From Cunninghamia lanceolata (taxonomy: Eukaryota > Streptophyta > Pinopsida > Cupressales > Cupressaceae), in contig BSBN01000495.1 of NCBI GenBank assembly GCA_027924645.1, positions 744,001 to 808,000 of the forward strand: a DNA stretch of 64,000 bases, written 5' to 3'. The position numbers and the translations under genes are program-made. This document shows, in pieces, positions 11,675-22,832 of this stretch. The notes below the pieces were generated by a model. That model saw nothing but the letters and a program-made list of their open reading frames with translations. It searched no databases and had not been told where the DNA came from. Each line of letters opens with the position of its first letter. The first letter of the stretch is position 1.

Positions 11675-12085
11675 TGACGTCATTCTTATGTCAGGGTGAT
11701 ATCTATTTTTCTACCTGTCTGCATCATGATATTTTCGAAGGGAGATATTCGCCTGTCGGCTTCATGCATTGTCCAATGGGGGTGATCATTTCAAATATCA
11801 GTCACATATTCATATATCACCCCAATCTTATAGTGGAGCTACAGTGCAGCATGATATGTGTGCATCAAGATGATATTTCCAAATATCCGGTTATCTTCCG
11901 AATATCATCCTGATGCCGATGTATGGTGATGTCATCAAGGTCCGGGGGGGTCAAATTTCTAACACTGATCATCTTGTGGAGATCCCCTGATATTTGCAAA
12001 CATGACGATGACATCATCCGAATATGAGGAGGTGCGCGATAGGCAGATATGCTGATGACGTCAGCAGGATATGACGGTGACGTCA
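11675..12085 (+). promoter_or_regulatory. TGACGTCA elements in Gypsy-1 U3
   Basis: Perfect TGACGTCA palindromes at 11675-11682, 12056-12063 and 12078-12085, 240-650 bp upstream of the TATA box. TGACGTCA is the core bound by plant TGA/bZIP factors, so stress- or hormone-responsive transcription is plausible but untested. The 3' LTR keeps these and has an additional copy near 21207. Confidence 0.5.
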
Positions 12086-12324
12086 TCAGGATGTTCATTG
12101 GCCAGACATTTAGTAACGGCTGAGCAGGAGGATCTTCCTCCGATGCATCAGGTTGTGCTGATGAAGGCGATTATCATGTAGGTGATATTGCGATGATGAT
12201 GCTGACATCAGGGTGATATTTCAAGCAACAGGATATCATGCTGCTGGAGGATGAGGATGATGAAGGTCTTATACTAGTGTCGTCGGGAGCAAAAGCACCG
12301 ACATCATATATGCTCGCGACCTAG

Positions 12325-12333
12325 TATATAAAG
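12325..12333 (+). promoter_or_regulatory. TATA box in Gypsy-1 5' LTR
   Basis: TATATAAAG; the same sequence stands at 21523-21531 in the 3' LTR. Confidence 0.6.
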
Positions 12334-13640
12334 TGTTGAAATGGTTGCTACGGGATGCATGTGGGATAATTCGATCCTGCATATTTTCAAATATCATGAT
12401 GATGTATCTTGGCGGGAAACGGTTGTGATGCACAGTTTTCTGCATTTCCCAAGGCCACGGGTTGGTGCGCCATTAATGGCGATTGTTGCAGAGGTATGGG
12501 CGATGGTGTGGACGGATCCAGTACCCGACTGAAGTTGTACATCCACGGCTGGCGGCTCATGGCTCAAGATCCTCTTCTGTCCCCTCTTCTACCTGCCGCA
12601 TTCAATGCGTTGAGCGCCATTTTTCTGATACTGTGTATCTGGTGGGTTTTTTTGGTCAACTATGTAATTAATGTTGGGAACCTTCCTTGCTGTATATAGC
12701 AGGTTGTGTTGCTCATTTGAAAGTTGTTGAAAGTTGAAGATTCTTGGCTCTGTAATTCAAAACAAGCTGATCTGGTCGCTCTGTAAAGTTAAACCTGTGA
12801 GTTTATGTATCTCTTGTTGTATGTTTTGGCATGAACCCGCTGATTTCATGATTAATCTTATATGAGAAATGCTATCTTAGCATGTGTTTTGTTAATTCTG
12901 TCTCCAGTATTGCATGTATCTTTCTTCTGAGTCTGGATATTTAAGCAATATTTGAGACTCTAGAACATAGAATTCCTATGTTGAATGTCTGATCTTTTAA
13001 CTTCTGCTCAAGGGGTAGATTGAACTGTTTTCAGGTTGAACATTGGGAAGGGTACACTGCAGTAGGGATGCCATAAGTAGAGATAACTTAACACTCTGTA
13101 TTGGGAGATATCTGTAAGGCAGGTATCACATATATCCCCCTGAAATCTAGTTTTAGCTGTTCATGCTGATCATTCACAAGTGTATGTCTACTGACTCTAG
13201 GCCCTGGATAGGCACCAATCTTGCTTTGTGTTTGTGTTACAACCATGTCCAGCTTTGCATCCAAACTTAAAATCAAAATCTAAATCTAAAACAATCTTTA
13301 GGACATTAGAATTAGTTTTAGGATCCTCAGTCCTCTGTCTACAACTGCAAATAGGCCCAAAGCTAGCCCCTTTGCTCTTATCTTTCAGTTTTGGTCTACT
13401 TACAGGAGGACTTATCTGCTTTCTGTCAGCATCCCAGCCTTTGTATGCATATCCTCATGGATGTTGAGTAGGGAATACCCCCCTAGGTCTTGCAGAGCCT
13501 GAAGAAGAAGAGGAGATAAAATATAGAGTCTATCTCCTACACTGTTGGCCTCTGGCCCAGAGATCCTGTTGATCACTGATGGCTACCTTGTAGGGAAATC
13601 TGGGAATAAGCATCCAGTCTGGGAAAAAACCAACAGAAAT

Positions 13641-13658
13641 TGGCGACCCTGCTGGGGA
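13641..13658 (+). promoter_or_regulatory. Gypsy-1 primer binding site, first copy
   Basis: TGGCGACCCTGCTGGGGA, five bases after the LTR. TGG at its start pairs with the CCA end of a tRNA; this sequence type is assigned to tRNA-Arg in Ogre/Tat elements. A second copy lies 92 bp downstream at 13733-13750 with its own upstream ACCAACAGAAAT. Confidence 0.75.
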
Positions 13659-13864
13659 CTAAGAAGTAAAAAGTACTATCTAATCATCTGCAGTAATATA
13701 TCTTGTGACCCATCCGAGTCACCAACAGAAATTGGCGACTCTGCTGGGGACAGTGATTTGAAAATTGTTATTTTTGAAAGAACCCTGGTTTTCAAAAGAA
13801 AACAGTTCCTAGTAATAGGTGGCGACTCCGAAGTAATCTCCCAACCGGTCAAAGTAAAATTTAT

Positions 13865-15277
13865 ATGCAGGGGAGAAGATCCCAACAAAATCCTTTATTT
13901 GAAGAGTTACCAGTAACAAGAAGAATGATGTACAGAAGAAAGGGAGCTGTCTCAGTTAGTCATGAGGGTTCCCCCAGAAAAAATGATGATGTGCAAGATA
14001 ACCCTAGGCCATCAGGACAGCATGAGCCCTACTTTTCAAATGTAGAAGCTGATATTCAGGGTGCATATGAGAGGCAACAGGGTGGTAACATGAGAATGAG
14101 GTCAGAGGTGTTCCAAGAACACCCATTTCTAGACCCTAGTGAAAGGTTTGAAGAGGCCGAGTCTCTGAGGGATGATGAAGATGATGATCATAATATGGTA
14201 AAACCATCCTCCTCTAGGCCCAGTGAGGAAGAACTAGCTGATGAAATTAGGAGCTTAAGGGCCGAGTTTGAATATCAGCAGGCAATATCAATCAGAGATG
14301 ACTTAAGGAAGAAAGTGCAAGCTTTGAGGACTGCCCAGAATAATTCAATTCCTACCCTTGAGAATGCAAATGTGTAGAGACATCAATAGAGAAATGAAGT
14401 GCAACATCAACATAATGATGAGAGACAAAATGTGAATGATGCTAGGATACCACTGAACAATGTAAGAGACCAGAATGCAAACAGAAATATTAATGTTAAT
14501 CAGTTAAATAGATAGCCAATGCAGCTAGATAGATTCAGACAGCTGGTATTTGATGGCATTCCTGGGTATCCTAACCCCATTGATAAGCATCTGAGGCTGC
14601 AAGTGCCTAAATTTTCAGGAAACAACACTGTGTTAGGAGAAGATCATCTAAAAGCCTTTCAAAATGTCATGGATAACTTTGAGGTTGAACATGAGGATGT
14701 TTTCATGAAGTCATTCATGCAATCCTTAATAGATGAGGCAAGAGAATGGTACAAGAATCTGCCTGACCGGAGTATTTCATCATGGGATGATTTTAAAAGG
14801 ATGTTCAAGGAGCAATATGGTGACAAAACTGACCCTAGCTTTTTTGTAAATGAGTTCACCAGTATCACTAAAGGGTCAAATGAGCAGGTTGCAGATTTTA
14901 ATGCAAGATTTACTAAAGTGTTAAACAAATTGCCACATCACATGAGGCCAAATGAACCAATGTGCATAATATTGTATATCAATGCCTTTGATGCAAAAAC
15001 TGCATATGGATTAAGAGATAAAGGTCCTGCTACTCTCAGGGATGCTTTCAGAATTGCAGTAAATATTGAGAACAACAGGAAAGCATCAGGCAAGAATAAC
15101 AGAAGGGATGATGTGAAAATTCTGCAGAATCCAAACAAGCCTCAGAACACTCAAGGTAATACATCTGCCCCTGAAGATAAGATAGACAAATTGGCAAATG
15201 TTGTTAAGGACCTAAGCTATAGATTAGCTAGAAGTGAAAAAGGGATAGGTCCTGATAGGCAAGTCTATCAAAGGTAG
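13865..15277 (+). pseudogene. Gypsy-1 gag
   Basis: One frame from ATG 13865 to TAG 15277. It is interrupted by TAG at about 14375 and two more TAGs up to about 14515. The second half (14519-15277) holds the gag core: PNPIDKHLRLQVPKFSG, then EDHLKAFQNVMD, then EWYKNLPDRSISSWDDFKRM, the usual gag homology of Gypsy elements. The first half is acidic with a coiled coil. A zinc-knuckle-like C-x2-C-x3-H-x4-C with a TAG inside follows at 15434-15474 in the next frame. Structural capsid role; non-functional here. Confidence 0.85.
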
Positions 15278-15345
15278 GAAAAGAGGCCATCATTGCATGA
15301 TATGCCTTATAATACCAATTGGCATGATGTAAACCTATATTCCCG

Positions 15346-17394
15346 CGTAACAACACAAATCAAAGAGCTCAACATGTCAAAGAAACTCCTGATCCTCTAA
15401 AGAAAGCTGTAAATATTGTTGATGATACTCCATGGTGTATGATTTGCCAGATGCCACATTCACAGTTATAGTGTATGATTGCTCAGTCCTTGTGTGATAA
15501 TACTACATCTTGTAATGAATGCAATGAGCCACATTATGTGCAAGATGATGATGTAAATATGATGTCCATAAGCAATGGATACACTCTTTATGATGCTGAT
15601 GAGAGTACAAATGATGGAACTCAGGGCTGCCAACAGTTCCCATATGATGAGGATGATGAAGTTAACTATGCCTATGCTCAGAACTCACACAATTTTCTGA
15701 GTAACTTACAACGACCTTCTGATGAGGAAATTAGGGCCTTCACAGCTGCAGCAGTTGCTCAAGTCAAGAGCAACTACAATCTCAGAGGTAAAAATCAGGT
15801 AAGCAGCCCACATCAGCCAAAAGATGTTACTATAGGACAGCCAGTGCATGGTAATAAGGGGATGGAATTACAAAAAAGGCAGTGGGTTAATAATAAACAA
15901 AACTTCAGACATAAAACAGGTCATGAATCCCAAGGACCAGAAAATAGAATCCCTCAGGCTGACGATCAAGGCCAAGGTTCCCAAGACAAGAATGATGATC
16001 AGGGAACTATGAAAGTAAAAGCTAAATCAGTTCAAGATAAAAGCAAGATTGTGGAGCAAGCTACAACTGTTATACAAAATTATGCTCCATTTGATATAGC
16101 TCAGGTCCTCTCCCAGGTAAAAGTCTCTATTCCACTTATGGAACTCATGAAAGTGGAAGAAATCAAGTACAGGACAGTATCCCTAATTTCAGGGGTGCCC
16201 TTTCAAGCTAAACAAAATGTTCAGATCCAAGGTGAGAAACATGTCATGTGTAATGAAGAAGATGAGGCTCCTGAAGTCTATTTAGGAGTGACTATGACAA
16301 AGTGTCCTTCACAAGTGGAACCATTTTATGTTTCCCTGGTTATAAATGGAAAAATAATCAGAAATTGTATGCTTGACTCTGGAGCATCTACAAATGTCAT
16401 GCCTTTGGCCATCATGCAACAAGCTGGATTGAAAATTGACAAGGCATGTGGAAAATGTTATGCTATGGATGCCAGAGAGGTACCAGTTATTGGAATCATG
16501 AAGGATGAAGATTTCAAACTGGCAGCATTTCCTGAAAAGAGATATAAAATGAATATAACAGTGGTTGACATCAAGCCACAGTATGGTATGTTGTTGTCAA
16601 GAAGATGGGCAGCACTAATTGGTGGAAGTATGCAGCTGGACCTGTCATATGCCATGATTCCAATGAATGGCAGGGATGTTAAGCTAATCAGAGAACAAAG
16701 ATCATCAGAGACAGTGGAAGACCAAGAAGCAGAGGAACAGGTATGCTTTGTAGACACTGACTGTGAAAACTTCAAGGTTGTCTCAGATGATACAGAAGAT
16801 AAAAAGAAAAATGTCTACATTGAAGAATTGGATCAGCGAGGTTTGTGGACCATGTTTTTTGATGGAGCTTGTGCAAAAGAAGGCTCTGGAGCTGGAGTTG
16901 TTTTCCTGTCTCCAACTGGTAAGCTCCTCAAATTCTCTTTCTTGCTGAGGTTTGATTGCACAAACAACATTGCAGAATATGAGGCTTTACTCTTAGGCCT
17001 AAATATTGCTCTCAAACATGGAATCAAAATGTTAAGAGTATTTGGGGATTCTGAGCTGATTGTATCCCAAATTAGAGATAAGTATGCTTCAAAAAACAAA
17101 AGATTGAAACAATACAAGCATGCTGTTTGGGATACCATTGAACTATTTGATGCATTTTCAATAGGCTGGGTAGAGAGGTCAAAGAATGTTATGGCTGATT
17201 TCTTAGCCAATGTTGCAATAAGGCCAGATGACATCACTCTATCAGATGTTACAAATGTAGAAGTTAAAATTAGGCCTGCAGTACCAGAAAATATATGCAG
17301 TTGGCAAGTGTTTAATGATGATAGGGACTTGTTAAAATTTTTGCACTGCATAGATGATATGAGAATCAAGAAATTGATTTCCAAGCTTTTGTAG
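15346..17394 (+). pseudogene. Gypsy-1 protease plus additional RNase H
   Basis: After a frameshift near 15345 this frame carries a zinc-finger remnant and an acidic linker. Next is an aspartic protease with DSGAST (Asp at 16375-16377). A complete RNase H follows at about 16840-17220. Its four acidic catalytic positions are visible: Asp in FFDGAC (16861), Glu in NIAEYEA (16975), Asp in FGDSEL (17047) and Asp in MADFLA (17197). This RNase H stands before RT, separate from the degenerate classical RNase H after RT, as expected for an archaeal-type RNase H acquired by Tat elements. The frame ends in TAG 17392-17394, while coding continues in another frame. Confidence 0.85.
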
Positions 17395-20318
17395 AAACCA
17401 TAGATGGAAAAGAAACTCTTGTGGGAAAGGAGATAATTCAGTTGAAGACTAATAAAATCCCTAGAGGGTTGGTAGCTTTGGAAAGAGCTTTTGACAGTAA
17501 AGATAAATTGGTCACAAGGACATCTCCCACAAATAAGGAAGATTTAGAAGAGATAAATTTGGGGACATCTCAGGCCCCTCAGAAGGTATACATTGGTAAA
17601 CAGCTCAAACCACACATTAGGAGTATGCTGATTGCATTACTGAAAAAGTATAAACATGTTTTTGCTTGGTCATATGAGGACCTAAAAGCCTATAGGGAAG
17701 ATTTATTCCAGCATGAAATCCCATTGAAGCCTGGAGCTAAGCCATTTAAACAAAAGCAAAGACCTATTAATCCTACCTTAGCTCCAAAGATGCAAGAAGA
17801 ACTCAAAAGGCTCAGGGAAGCTGGAATAATTGTGCCAATCAGGCATTCAACTTGGGTGTCTAACCTTGTCCCAGTCAGAAAAAAGAATGGTGATATTAGG
17901 CTTTGTGTTGACTTCAGGAACTTGAATGTATCATCTTTAAAGGATAACTATCCACTGCCTAATATGGAAGCTATGTTGCAGAGAGTGATTGGTTGTGAAC
18001 TCTTATCCATGATGGATGGATTTTCAGGTTATAATCAGGTGAAGGTAAAGGAATCAGAACAGTATAAGACCGCCTTTACCACTCCATGGGGAACTTATGT
18101 GTATGTTAGAATGCCCTTCGGACTAACCAATGCAGGTGCTACATTTAAAAGAGCAATGGATGTTGCTTTTGCAGGGTTGATTGATTCAATCCTGGCTGTA
18201 TATCAGGATGACTTGACTGCTTACTCAAAGAAAGAAGAGCAGCATTGTTTGCATCTGGAGCAGATTTTCATAAGAGCACTAGAGTATGGTATTTCTTTAA
18301 ATCCAAAGAAGTGTACCTTTGGGTTAGTTGAAGGAAAGCTCCTGGGACATATTGTTTCCAAGGATGGAGTCAGGATAGATCCAGAGAGAGTGGCTGCTAT
18401 TGACAGAATTCAAATGCCAAAAACTATAAAAGGAGTTCAGTCCTTCTTTGGACAGATAAATTTTGTTAGGAGATTTGTTCCCAACTTTGCAGAAACCACA
18501 AGGAACATTTCCAAGATGATGAAGAAGGATGCAACTGTCCACTGGGAAAGTGAAGCAATAGAATCATTTCAGAGTATCAAAGAGGCAATCAAGATGGCCC
18601 CTATTCTTAAATCTCCTAATTTTTCTAGGCCATTCCAAGTATTTTCATTTGCTTCCTTTCATACTGTTGCTGCATGTTTGCTACAGAAAAACGAAGATGG
18701 TTTTGAACAGCCTATCGCTTTCTTCAGTATGTCCTTGCAGGCCTCTAAGTTGAAGTATGATATTATGGAAAAACAGGCATATGCACTAGTCAGAGCCATC
18801 AAAAGTTTCAGACCATACTTGGTAGGATCATATATAATTGCATATGTACCCCATGCAGCAGTCAAAGACATATTCACTCAACAGGAGGTGACTGGAAGAA
18901 GGTGCAGATGGATAAACAAATTGCAAGAGTTTAACATAGACATACAAGTTACCAAGTTGGTAAGAGGACAAGGATTAGCCAAGATGATGGCACAGTCAAA
19001 CTTGGAAGCATGCCAAGTTAATGCAGTCCAAAATGAGAGTGTAAATGTATCAGGATCTGAATGGTACAAGGATATTATCTACTACTTGCAAAATCTGAAT
19101 TGTCCTTCCCATCTCAGTGACAGTCAAAAGAGGACTTTAAAGTTACATGCAATCAGGTATGTTATTGTTCAAGGTGAGCTATACTGGAAAAACCCTGATG
19201 GTGTGCTGCTGAGATGTGTGGATGAGGATATGGCTAACAATGTTTTGATTGATATGCATAAAGGATTGTGTGGTGGACATTATACTGCCCAAACAACAAC
19301 TCATAAAATTCTCAGAGCAGGATATTGGTGGCCCACTCTCTTTTTAGATGCACAAAAGTTAGTGAGGAAGTGTGACCCTTGCCAAAGATTTTCAGGAAAG
19401 TTGAAATATGATGGTGCTTTACCCCTCAGAACTGTAACTGTGGATGCTCCATTTCAGCAATGGGGAATTGACTTCATAGGGGAAATTGCAGACAAATCAA
19501 GTGGGGGACACAGTTGGATTTTGGTGGCAACTGATTACTTTACCAAATGGATTTAGGCCATTCCAACTAAGAGAGCTACAAGTAAGGTGGTGACAGATTT
19601 CATGCTAGAAAATATTATCATCAGGTTTGAAGTACCATTCAAGATAGTCACTGATAATGCTATGTGCTTCAGATCAGGTGAATTTGTTGATTTTTGCAAT
19701 AGGTATGGGATAAATCTATCATATGCATCACCATATCACCCACAAGGGAATGGTCAAGCAGAATCAAGCAATAAAAGCATCATGAAAATTATCAAGAGGA
19801 TACTGGACAAGAACAAGAGAGCTTGGGACTCAAAATTAAAGTTAGCCATATGGGCTGATAGAGTGACAGTAAAAAGGGCTATTGGAATGTCACCCTTTGA
19901 GCTAGTATATGGTGCATCAGCCAGATTGCCCATAAACAATCTACTGCCAGTTTACATATTCATCCAGGAAAATGATGAGGAGATTAAAGATTCCATGACA
20001 GAAAGAGTGAACCAGCTAGTTGCACTGGATGAAAACAGAAGGAAAGCCCACCAGATTAATCTCAAGAGACAACAAGATGTGAAATATCAGTTTGACAGGA
20101 GAGCTATAAAAAGGAAGTTTCAAGTCAATGATCTGGTGCTCATTTGGAATGCAAAAGGTCAAGAAAAGGGTAAACATGGTAAATTTGAACCCTTATGGAT
20201 GGGCCCATATCAGATTTGCAGTGCTCATGGGGAGGATTCTTATTTCCTCCAGGCCCTAGATGGTGAAGTTCTGGAATTGCCTGTGCATGGCCAATTCCTT
20301 AAGTTCTATTTTGCATAA
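17376..20318 (+). pseudogene. Gypsy-1 RT, RNase H and integrase
   Basis: The frame is shifted relative to the protease frame near 17365. RT spans about 17740-18330 with LVPVRKKNGDIRLCVDFRNL and catalytic YQDD at 18201-18212. Gln replaces the usual Leu in YLDD. The classical RNase H (18630-19000) has FASFHTVAA in place of a DAS motif and YVPHAA in place of a TDH motif, so it is probably inactive. Integrase begins with an HHCC finger (about 19250-19390). The first catalytic Asp is in WGIDFI (19470), the second in IVTDNAM and the Glu in GQAESSNK (about 19760). A TAG at 19554-19556 splits the integrase. The C-terminal part runs to 20318. Confidence 0.9.
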
Positions 20319-20463
20319 ATGACTTGTCGCTGTGCACATTTGTAAAAACATGTATATATTGTAAGTGCCTTGTACAGTTCGTTCTTTTTGGTTTTTGCCT
20401 AGTCTGCCCAGAGATCTGGTTCTCCTTGCAGGTTTTCACCTGCACGTCCCCATTCGGAGCCAG

Positions 20464-22832
20464 TGTTAGCACTCATTTTGACCTGGAGGTTGATTTTTCA
20501 TGTTTAGGGAGTTTCTTCATTTGAACCCTATATCTTCTTGCCCATTTTTCTAAGTGTTGGACTTCCTCAGCATTTTTTAGCTGCAGCATCATATTTTCTT
20601 TGGAGGAGGTCATCATCATCATGTTTCCAGACATCACCCTAATGTTGCTTACGAGGGTCATCATATTTTCTGTCAGCATGATCTTTCGCTGGGGTGATAT
20701 TCTAACATTGGGTGATCTTACTTAAGATCATCCTGATGATGTTGCTGCAAAGTCCTAAGTATGATCCGATCTTCATCGGGGTCATCATATTTGAACATCG
20801 GGTGATCTTAGTCAAGATCATCCTAATGTTGTTTTATCACTTCATGTTCATTATTTTATCACCCTGATGATGCTGACGTCATTCTTATGTCAGGGTGATA
20901 TCTATTTTTCTACCTGTCTGCATCATGATATTTTTGAAGGGAGATATTCACCTGTCGGCTTCATGCATTGTCCAATGGGGTGATCATTTCAAATATCAGT
21001 CACATATTCATATATCACCCCGATCTTATAGTGGAGCTACAGTGCAGCATGATATGTGTGCATCAGGATGATATTTCCAAATATCCGGTTATCTTTCGAA
21101 TATCATCCTAATGCCGATGTATGGTGATGTCATCAAGGTCCGGGGGGGTCATATTTCTAACACTGATCATCTTGTGGAGATCCCCTGATATTTGCAAACA
21201 TGACGATGACGTCATCCGAATATGAGGAGGTGCGCGATAGGCAGATATGCTGATGACGTCAGTAGGATATGACGGTGACGTCATCAGGATGTTCATCGGC
21301 CAGACATTTAGTATCGGCTGAGCAGGAGGATCTTCCTCTGATGCATCAGGTTGTGCCGATGAAGGCGATTATCATGTAGGTGATATTGTGATGATGATGC
21401 TGACGTCAGGGTGATATTTCAAGCAACAGGATATCATGCTGCTGGAGGATGAGGATGATGAAGGTCTTATACTAGTGTCGTCGGGAGCAAAAGCACCGAC
21501 ATCATATATGCTTGCGACCTAGTATATAAAGTGTTGAAATGGTTGCTATGGGATGCATGTGGGATAATTCGATCCTGCATATTTTAAAATATCATGATGA
21601 TGTATCTTGGCGAGAAACGGTTGTGACGCACAGTTTTCTGCATTTCCCAAGGCCGCGGGTTGGTGCGCCATTAATGGCGATTGTTGCAGAGGTATGGGCG
21701 ATGGCGTGGACGGATCCAGTACCTGACTGAAGTTGTACATCCACGGCTGGCGGCTCATGGCTCAAGATCCTCTTCTGTCCCCTCTTCTACCTGCCGTATT
21801 CAATGCGTTGAGCACCATTTTTCTGATACTGTGTATCTGGCGGGTTTTTTTGGTCAACTATGTAATTAATGTTGGGAACCTTCCTTGCTGTATATAGCAG
21901 GTTGTGTTGCTCATTTGAAAGTTGTTGAAAGTTGAAGATTCTTGGCTCTGTAATTCAAAACAAGCTGATCTGGTCGCTCTGTACAGCTAAACCTGTGAGT
22001 TTATGTATCTCTTGTTGTATGTTTTGGCATGAACCCGCTGATTTCATGATTAATCTTATATGAGAAATGCTATCTTAGCATGTGTTTTGTTAATTCTGTC
22101 TCCAGTATTGCATGTATCTTTCTTCTGAGTCTGGATATTTAAGCAATATTTGAGACTCTAGAACATAGAATTCCTATGTTGAATGTCTGATCTTTTAACT
22201 TCTGCTCAAGGGGTAGATTAAACTGTTTTCAGGTTGAACATTGGGAAGGGTACACTTCAGTAGGGATGCCATAAGTAGAGATAACTTAACACTCTGTATT
22301 AGGAGATATCTATAAGGCAGGTATCACATATATCCCCCTGAAATCCAGTTTTAGCTGTTCATGCTGATCATTCACAAGTGTATGTCTACTGACTCCAGGC
22401 CCTGGATAGGCACCAATCTTGCTTTGTGTTTGTGTTACAACCATGTCCATCTTTGCATCCAAACTTAAAATCAAAATCTAAATATAAAACAATCTTTAGG
22501 ACATTAGAATTAGTTTTAGGATCCTCAGTCCTCTGTCTACAACTGCAAATAGGCCCAAAGCTAGCCCCTTTGCTCTTATCTTTCAGTTTTGGTCTACTTA
22601 CAGGAGGACTTATCTGCTTTCTGTCAGTATCCCAGCCTTTGTATGCATATCCTCATGGATGTTGAGTAGGGAATACCCCCTAGGTCTTGCAGAGCCTGAA
22701 GAAGAAGAGGAGATAAAATATAGAGTCTATCTCCTACACTGTTGGCCCCTGGCCCAGAGATCCTGTTGATCACTGATGGCTACCTTGTAGGGAAATCTAG
22801 GAATAAGCATCCAGTCTGGGAAAAAACCAACA
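20464..22832 (+). repeat. Gypsy-1 3' LTR
   Basis: 2369 bp, nearly identical to 11265-13635. No clean polypurine tract precedes it (the last bases read CCATTCGGAGCCAG), a small oddity. Followed by the GAAAC duplication, after which gene A resumes in frame. Confidence 0.93.

Larger units (their letters stand above)
11265..13635 (+). repeat. Gypsy-1 5' LTR
   Basis: TGTTAGCACTC ... AAAACCAACA, 2371 bp. The U3 part is rich in GATGATGTC-like repeats and contains TGACGTCA palindromes. TATA box at 12325-12333. Confidence 0.93.
11265..22832 (+). mobile_element. Gypsy-1: Tat-lineage LTR retrotransposon (11.6 kb)
   Basis: The LTRs are 2371 and 2369 bp and roughly 98% alike by eye. The 5 bp duplication GAAAC is at 11260-11264 and 22833-22837. 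The primer site TGGCGACYCTGCTGGGGA is the type used by Ogre/Tat elements. Order is gag, protease, an extra RNase H, RT, a degenerate RNase H, and integrase. The additional archaeal-type RNase H and the FAS form of the classical RNase H point to the Tat lineage. It inserted into the first coding exon of gene A. Frameshifts and stops in gag, between RNase H and RT, and in integrase make this copy defective. Confidence 0.93.
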
